Positions 16,961-21,742 of a DNA stretch of 21,742 nucleotides are shown one piece after another (position 1 is the first letter of the stretch; the number at the start of each line of letters is the position of its first letter). Both the position numbers and the translations under genes were made by a program. The notes beneath the pieces are model-generated. The model worked only from the letters and a program-made list of their open reading frames with translations. It made no database searches and had not been told where the DNA came from. Source of the stretch: Bacteroidia bacterium (lineage in GTDB: Bacteria; Bacteroidota; Bacteroidia; Bacteroidales; Azobacteroidaceae); NCBI GenBank assembly GCA_025996865.1, contig BNTV01000083.1:1-21742 (forward strand). The letters run 5' to 3'.

Positions 16961-17038
16961 TTTCTTATTTTTCATGTTTTTTATATTTTTTATCATGATA
17001 ATCAAATTAATCATATTAAAATCATGGTTCTGACAATT

Positions 17039-20000
17039 TTAAAAGGTGAATTGTAATCCAAGATTGTAAACTTTTTGCAGCGGGTATCCCAACCCGTTAC
17101 CAGCCATTTCCGGATCCCACAGTTTAAATTGGCTAAACGTGAGCAGATTGGTTCCACTGATATAAACGCGGAAAGTTTTCATCTTGATTTTATTGGTAAC
17201 CCGTTCCGGGGCGGTGTATCCCAGTTCGGCTGATTTCAGACGCAGAAAAGATCCATTCCGCATAAACCATGTGCTGGTTTGTGTGTTGTTGTTGACGATC
17301 TGGTCGGAAAGTCGCGGCCACAGTGCATACAGATTACGATTGTCTTCCGACCAGTGATTATCGGCATAGACCTGCAACAGTGCATTCTTGGAACGAATAT
17401 TCCCATCAGCATCCGTATCCACAAAGGGATAGGTTGAAGGTTGCGAACCGGTATTCGCTTGTGTTGCCGTATTGATCCAAAAAGAACGCTGACCAAGACC
17501 CTGAAAGAAAAACGAAAAGTCCAGCCCTTTATACCCTGCCGATAATCCGAAACCGTATATAATCTGCGGCTCGGTAGGGAATCCGATGGGTACTTTGTCC
17601 AAATCCGTAATCTGACCGTCTCCGTCAATATCTTTGTACTTGATGTCGCCACCCATAATTCCCCGATTGTCGTTGAAATTCTGAGAGGGCGAGTTGCGTA
17701 CTTCGTAATCGTCAACGAACAAACGTTCTGCCACATACCCGAATTGTTGCGAAACAGGTTGCCCGATTCTGGATCTCCAAGGGGTAGCGGAATAATCAAT
17801 TTCTTCATATTCGGTATATTTGGTGGTGGCATAAGTGAAATTCATCCTTCCTGTAACCCATAAATCCTTATTGAAATAGTGCTGATAATCAACAGAAAAA
17901 TCTATTCCGCTTCCTTTTGCTTTGCCGAGGTTGGCTTGAGGCGTAGCATTCAATCCCATGGTGGCAGGCACATACGACCTGTCCAGCAATATCCCCGCTC
18001 TTTTTTCGGTATAGTAATCGAAAATAAAATCCAGTTTGCCAAACAGGTTCATTTCCAATCCCAGATTCATTTTCCTTGCGGTTTCCCATGTAATCATGTC
18101 ATTGGCGTATCTTTCAACAGCAACGCCATAGTGTGTCTGATTGAAATCATATCCGTATGAAAAAGACCTTCCGGAATCAGTACCCATTAACACTCGTGAT
18201 AAATAAAAGAAGCGATCGTCAGCCTCTCCGATGGCATCGTTTCCAACCAATCCATAAGTTCCCTTGAATTTCAGTTTAGGCATAATCCGGTCAAGTCTTA
18301 ACTTTTCCGCCCAGAATCTTTCGTTGGAGACGACCCAACCGAAGCCGATGGAAGGAAAAAAACCGAAACGCTCATTCTTGGCAAACCGTTCCGAACCGTT
18401 GTATCCAAAGTTAAACTCAGAAAAATACCGGCTGTCGTAAGCATAAGTCGCTCTGCCCGAAACGCCCATATTCCGGTGTGGCAACGATAATTCGAAATTC
18501 GAAGCGTTGGCTTCCGAATAATTCCGCATGGTAAATACCAATAAACCGCTTACGGCATGTTTATCGGCAAATGTCCGGTCATAGATTACCGCCGCTTCGG
18601 TGTAATTGGTGGTCTTGATTTCTCTGGGGTCTTCTGAAAATCTCAGCCATTCTTCGGCTTGTCCCGTCCCATTGTTCAGCCATTGCAGTATGTATGTGTC
18701 TGTTGGCCTGTCGTAGGCAGCAATTGAATAATAGTACGGTTTGTACTGCCTCTTTACAGAATGAAACGAGTATCGGTTGGTTGAATACAATGCCCTGGCA
18801 GCTAATCCGGGAGTTATAAAATCGAAATTCTGTTTTAACTCAAACTGGGCCATCATCTGGGATTTGTTATAATCCTTGTATCCTTTCACCATATCGGCAT
18901 ACGGGTTGATGTAATTGGCTGTTTCGGCATTTCCAAATAAAATATGGTGCGTATAAGCGGTTACTTTGTCCGGTGCATACTTGGGGGCAAACATGACGGG
19001 ATCGGACCGTACTATTTTCTTGTATAGCGCATCGCCTCCGTCCAAAGGCCCTTGATAATCGTCAAAAGTACCTGACAAACGCACAATGGCTTCCGTGGTT
19101 TTGGTCAGATTGATATTGACATTCGACCGCAAAAGGTATTTTTTCAGGTCAATGTTGTTGTTAAAGTTGTTCTGCCTGTCCACTTTCAGGTTCCCATTGT
19201 CCTGATTAAGTGTTGCCGCCACATAATATCTGGCTACTTTTCCGCCTCCGCTTACATTCAGATTAGCGCGGTAATTAAAGGTCTGGTCTTCCATCAGCAT
19301 GTCATACCAGTCATTGGCGGGATATACGTATTGATTCCTGTTCGGATCCATAGTGTTGTCAATCTTTTCCTGCGAGTAGGGCACATTGCCTCTTGGATCT
19401 CTCGTCAACACCGCCTCGTTGTTCAATCGCATGTAAGTGATCGGGTCGGCAAACTTAACTTTATAGGTCGGCATGGATACGGAAGTCTCTGTTCTGAAAG
19501 ATACGGTAGTTGCACCTTCACGTCCTTCTTTGGTGGTAATCAGGATGACGCCGTTTGCGCCGCGTGCACCATACAAAGCCGTTGCCGTGGCATCTTTCAT
19601 GATGGAAAAACTGGCAATATCATCGGGCTGCATACGGGAAAGATCGGACGATGTCATTTCTACTCCGTCAATCAGGATAAGCGGCCCGCTGGCATAAGTG
19701 AGCGAGGTAACGCCGCGCACGAAGAAGCTGGCGTCGTCCTGTCCGGGTTCACCACTCGTCTGATAGGAAACCATACCTGCAATACGTCCTGCAAGCGCTG
19801 TGGACATGTTGCTGCTCGGCACTTTCAAGTCCTTGGTATTAATAGTCGCAATGGAGGCTACCACGCTTTCTTTCTTCTGCTTGCCGAACGCAACAATCGT
19901 TACTTCGTCAAGCATTGTCTCTGCCTCTTTCAAGGTTATCGAAAAAATTCTTGACTTGCCGATGGTTATTTCTTCGGTTTTGTAGCCGATAAAGGAAACG

Positions 20001-20515
20001 CGCAACACGCAGGTATCGCCCGGTACCGTAATGGAAAACTCGCCGTTGGCATCGGTTGTGGTTCCTAAAGTTGAATGGCCTCGCACGCTGATCAAAGCGC
20101 CGGGAATTTCCGCATTGAAGTTGTCTGTAACTTTTCCGGTAACACGCACGCCGCCGGACTGTTGCTGTGAATTTGTGGAAGCGCCTTTGCTCTCCCTGTA
20201 AATCACAATGTGTTTGTCGTTTACCGAATATTTTACGTTTTCTCCGGCAAACAGACGGTTTAACACTTCCTCTACCGGTTGATTGTCAACCTTGATTGAA
20301 GTTTTACGCGCTACATTGATCTGCTCCGGATTGTAGGTAAAATAAACGCCACTCTTGGATTCGATTTCAGACAGGATTTCCTGAACGGTTTTGTTTTCCA
20401 TTTTCAGGGTAATTTTCAAGTTCTGATTGGATGCCGCTCCACATTGTAGAACGCCTGCAATCAAAAATAAAAGAATCCATTTCATGATAAATAAAATTCT
20501 CAACTGTTCTTTCAT
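17039..20515 (-). CDS. SusC/RagA-family TonB-dependent outer-membrane transporter with STN domain
   Basis: A 1158-residue transporter. The signal peptide ends near QCGAAS (residue ~29); an internal ATG at 20485 is an alternative start. The STN (secretin/TonB short N-terminal) domain spans about 33-107 (TVQEILSEIESKSGVYFTYN, KHIVIY). A carboxypeptidase-D-like domain follows at about 123-197 (VTGKVTDNFNAEIPGALISV), then a TonB-box region (MLDEVTIVAFG), the plug with LAGRIAGM and SFFVRGV (about 239-269) and IMKDATATALYGARGANGVI, and a beta-barrel ending in GLQFTF. It should import the substrate together with SusD. The STN domain is the part that contacts FecR anti-sigma factors, so it should also report ligand arrival to the genes just upstream. 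It starts only 15 bases after the FecR stop. Confidence 0.96.
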   Translation of the reverse strand: MKEQLRILFIMKWILLFLIAGVLQCGAASNQNLKITLKMENKTVQEILSEIESKSGVYFTYNPEQINVARKTSIKVDNQPVEEVLNRLFAGENVKYSVNDKHIVIYRESKGASTNSQQQSGGVRVTGKVTDNFNAEIPGALISVRGHSTLGTTTDANGEFSITVPGDTCVLRVSFIGYKTEEITIGKSRIFSITLKEAETMLDEVTIVAFGKQKKESVVASIATINTKDLKVPSSNMSTALAGRIAGMVSYQTSGEPGQDDASFFVRGVTSLTYASGPLILIDGVEMTSSDLSRMQPDDIASFSIMKDATATALYGARGANGVILITTKEGREGATTVSFRTETSVSMPTYKVKFADPITYMRLNNEAVLTRDPRGNVPYSQEKIDNTMDPNRNQYVYPANDWYDMLMEDQTFNYRANLNVSGGGKVARYYVAATLNQDNGNLKVDRQNNFNNNIDLKKYLLRSNVNINLTKTTEAIVRLSGTFDDYQGPLDGGDALYKKIVRSDPVMFAPKYAPDKVTAYTHHILFGNAETANYINPYADMVKGYKDYNKSQMMAQFELKQNFDFITPGLAARALYSTNRYSFHSVKRQYKPYYYSIAAYDRPTDTYILQWLNNGTGQAEEWLRFSEDPREIKTTNYTEAAVIYDRTFADKHAVSGLLVFTMRNYSEANASNFELSLPHRNMGVSGRATYAYDSRYFSEFNFGYNGSERFAKNERFGFFPSIGFGWVVSNERFWAEKLRLDRIMPKLKFKGTYGLVGNDAIGEADDRFFYLSRVLMGTDSGRSFSYGYDFNQTHYGVAVERYANDMITWETARKMNLGLEMNLFGKLDFIFDYYTEKRAGILLDRSYVPATMGLNATPQANLGKAKGSGIDFSVDYQHYFNKDLWVTGRMNFTYATTKYTEYEEIDYSATPWRSRIGQPVSQQFGYVAERLFVDDYEVRNSPSQNFNDNRGIMGGDIKYKDIDGDGQITDLDKVPIGFPTEPQIIYGFGLSAGYKGLDFSFFFQGLGQRSFWINTATQANTGSQPSTYPFVDTDADGNIRSKNALLQVYADNHWSEDNRNLYALWPRLSDQIVNNNTQTSTWFMRNGSFLRLKSAELGYTAPERVTNKIKMKTFRVYISGTNLLTFSQFKLWDPEMAGNGLGYPLQKVYNLGLQFTF

Positions 20516-20530
20516 AATTTTTCATGTATT

Positions 20531-21520
20531 TTAAATAATTAATATATTTTTTTCTTTTATTTCATAATTAAAACGCTGTGTCTTTTTTAAAAAATCAAGA
20601 ATCTGTATCAATGATACATCTTCCTGAAAGTGACATGTAAAAATGTTTTTTGCCAAACGGGGATCTGCAAAATGAATCTCTACTCCGAAACGCCTCTCCA
20701 ACTCTTTCGCTATAACAGAAAGCGGCTTGTTGACAAAATGTAATTCTCCGTCAATCCACGACAGATATTCTTGCGGATTAACTTCCCTTACCTCCAGTCC
20801 GGCATTTATCGAATATACAGCCTGATGATTCGGGGTTAACGTAACACGCTCTTTTTCGTTGTTCATTGAAACTTCCACCTTGCCTTCCGTCAATGTAACA
20901 CTTGATGTTTCTTCAGGATATGCTCTCATGTCGAACTTCGTACCCAAAACTTTGATATTGAGCGCTTCGGAATGAACTATAAATGGTTTTTTCACATTGC
21001 TTGTTACTTCAAAATAGCCTTCCCCCGTCAAATAAACTTCTCTGTTTTTTCGGGAAAAATTCGACGGATATTTAAGTTGACTCTGTGCATTCAACCAGAC
21101 CTTCGTACTGTCCGGAAGCGTCAGCATAATTCTTTGTTTTACAGCAGTTTCCGCCAGAATTATATGATTTTTACGATGCGGTGAATTTTTATAGAAATAA
21201 ACTCCGGACGAAATCAGCATGAACACTGCAATGACGGCAGCATACCGGCGGAAAGTTTTCCATATTGTCGTCTTTTTCGCTTCGCGTTCAAGCGAAACAA
21301 CTTTTTCCTGCCGTATTATTCCGGATTGAAAACGCTGCCATGCTTCTCTTATTTCCTTCTCGTTCGAATATTTCATTTCGTCTTTCAAGGCCCACACGCT
21401 TTCCATCTCAAAAAGACATGCAGCATTGGACTTGTCGGCGCACACCCATTCTTCCACCTGCTTGAACTCAAGCGGAGTACACCGGCGCTTCAGAAAACAT
21501 ATTAATAATTCTTCGTTCAT
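20531..21520 (-). CDS. FecR-family anti-sigma factor
   Basis: A 329-residue inner-membrane regulator. The start at 21520 (MNEELLICFLKRRCTPLEF) gives the usual N-terminal sigma-binding segment; the frame continues to 21562 without support. One membrane segment lies at about 93-109 (YAAVIAVFMLISSGVYF). The periplasmic FecR domain covers about 125-225 (LTLPDSTKVWLNAQSQLKYP, VYLTGEGYFEV, VLGTKFDMRAYP, VTLTEGKVEV). The C-terminal DUF4974 domain is at about 258-327 (GELHFVNKPLSVIAKELERR, FGVEIHF). It should hold the adjacent ECF sigma factor inactive until the STN domain of the SusC protein signals. It follows the sigma gene by 73 bases and sits 15 bases before susC. Confidence 0.94.
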   Translation of the reverse strand: MNEELLICFLKRRCTPLEFKQVEEWVCADKSNAACLFEMESVWALKDEMKYSNEKEIREAWQRFQSGIIRQEKVVSLEREAKKTTIWKTFRRYAAVIAVFMLISSGVYFYKNSPHRKNHIILAETAVKQRIMLTLPDSTKVWLNAQSQLKYPSNFSRKNREVYLTGEGYFEVTSNVKKPFIVHSEALNIKVLGTKFDMRAYPEETSSVTLTEGKVEVSMNNEKERVTLTPNHQAVYSINAGLEVREVNPQEYLSWIDGELHFVNKPLSVIAKELERRFGVEIHFADPRLAKNIFTCHFQEDVSLIQILDFLKKTQRFNYEIKEKNILII

Positions 21521-21593
21521 TTTTATTTTTTCTACGTTATATGCACGACAACTATCATACACCGTACTACGTAGTCAAAATGAAAAAAAATTC

Positions 21594-21742
21594 TTAACAC
21601 TGTTCAATCAAACATATCAACATCAATATATGGCGTAAATCTTTACGAAGAAACAGTATTGCCTGCCGGATGTGCGTTTCGACTGTCCGGACTGAAATAT
21701 TCATGGTTTCAGCGATTTCCTTGTGCGACATCTCGTCGTAAT
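21594..21742 (-). CDS. ECF sigma-70 factor, C-terminal end only (5' part outside window)
   Basis: The last ~49 codons of a sigma factor, running off the right edge and ending in TAA at 21594-21596. It reads YDEMSHKEIAETMNISVRTV and then ETHIRQAILFLRKDL, the helix-turn-helix of sigma region 4.2 (PF08281), as in FecI-like ECF sigma factors of Bacteroidetes. Placed 73 bases before the FecR gene, it is the expected partner of that anti-sigma factor and the probable activator of the SusCD operon. No downstream terminator separates the two genes. Confidence 0.9.
   Translation of the reverse strand, partial: YDEMSHKEIAETMNISVRTVETHIRQAILFLRKDLRHILMLICLIEQC

Noticed and set aside
21566..21575. Perfect 10-base palindrome ACTACGTAGT between the sigma and fecR genes
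   Set aside because: Too short and isolated to call an operator; no second copy was seen near the other promoters.

Overview
This window looks like accessory chromosomal DNA from a member of the Bacteroidetes, most likely order Bacteroidales. The reasons are the SusC/SusD pair with a FecR-type anti-sigma factor, the lipoproteins of the DUF4959/DUF5000 and DUF4998 kinds, AT-rich gene leaders without clear Shine-Dalgarno sequences, -7 boxes of the TAnnTTTG form, and two copies of the AAA-ATPase/PD-(D/E)XK gene that is abundant in this order. Every gene called here is on the minus strand, so transcription runs from the right edge to the left.

Right part (about 12600-21742). This is the regulatory and uptake half of a PUL-like (polysaccharide-utilisation-locus-like) operon. 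It holds the 3' end of an ECF sigma factor, a FecR/DUF4974 anti-sigma factor, a 1158-residue SusC-type TonB-dependent transporter with an N-terminal STN signalling domain, a SusD lipoprotein, and two more lipoproteins that are probably surface binding proteins. One of these has the DUF4959-DUF5126-DUF5000 layout. The other has DUF4998 followed by an F5/8 type C (discoidin) domain.

Middle part (5445-12573). The enzymes come next, and none is a recognisable glycoside hydrolase, polysaccharide lyase or sulfatase. In order they are a 987-residue Tat-exported protein with two flavoprotein (FAD_oxidored, PF12831-like) modules and a helical-repeat tail, a 469-residue Tat-exported flavoprotein, a 562-residue lipoprotein flavoprotein, and a Tat-exported alpha/beta-hydrolase esterase. 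Gaps are 3 to about 36 bases, so this is probably one transcription unit with the uptake genes. The simplest reading is that a ligand is captured and imported by SusCD, signals through STN-FecR-sigma, and is oxidised or reduced and de-esterified in the periplasm. The substrate cannot be read from the sequence.

Left part (1-5369). Two AAA-ATPase/nuclease-like paralogues (one running off the left edge) flank a fourth secreted flavoenzyme, which carries an N-terminal carbohydrate-binding-like domain. Between them lies the wreck of a PIN-type toxin-antitoxin pair. The promoters and first ~96 codons of the two paralogues are nearly identical while the rest has diverged, which points to recent gene conversion or recombination.

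No tRNA, rRNA, CRISPR array or intact transposon was seen.
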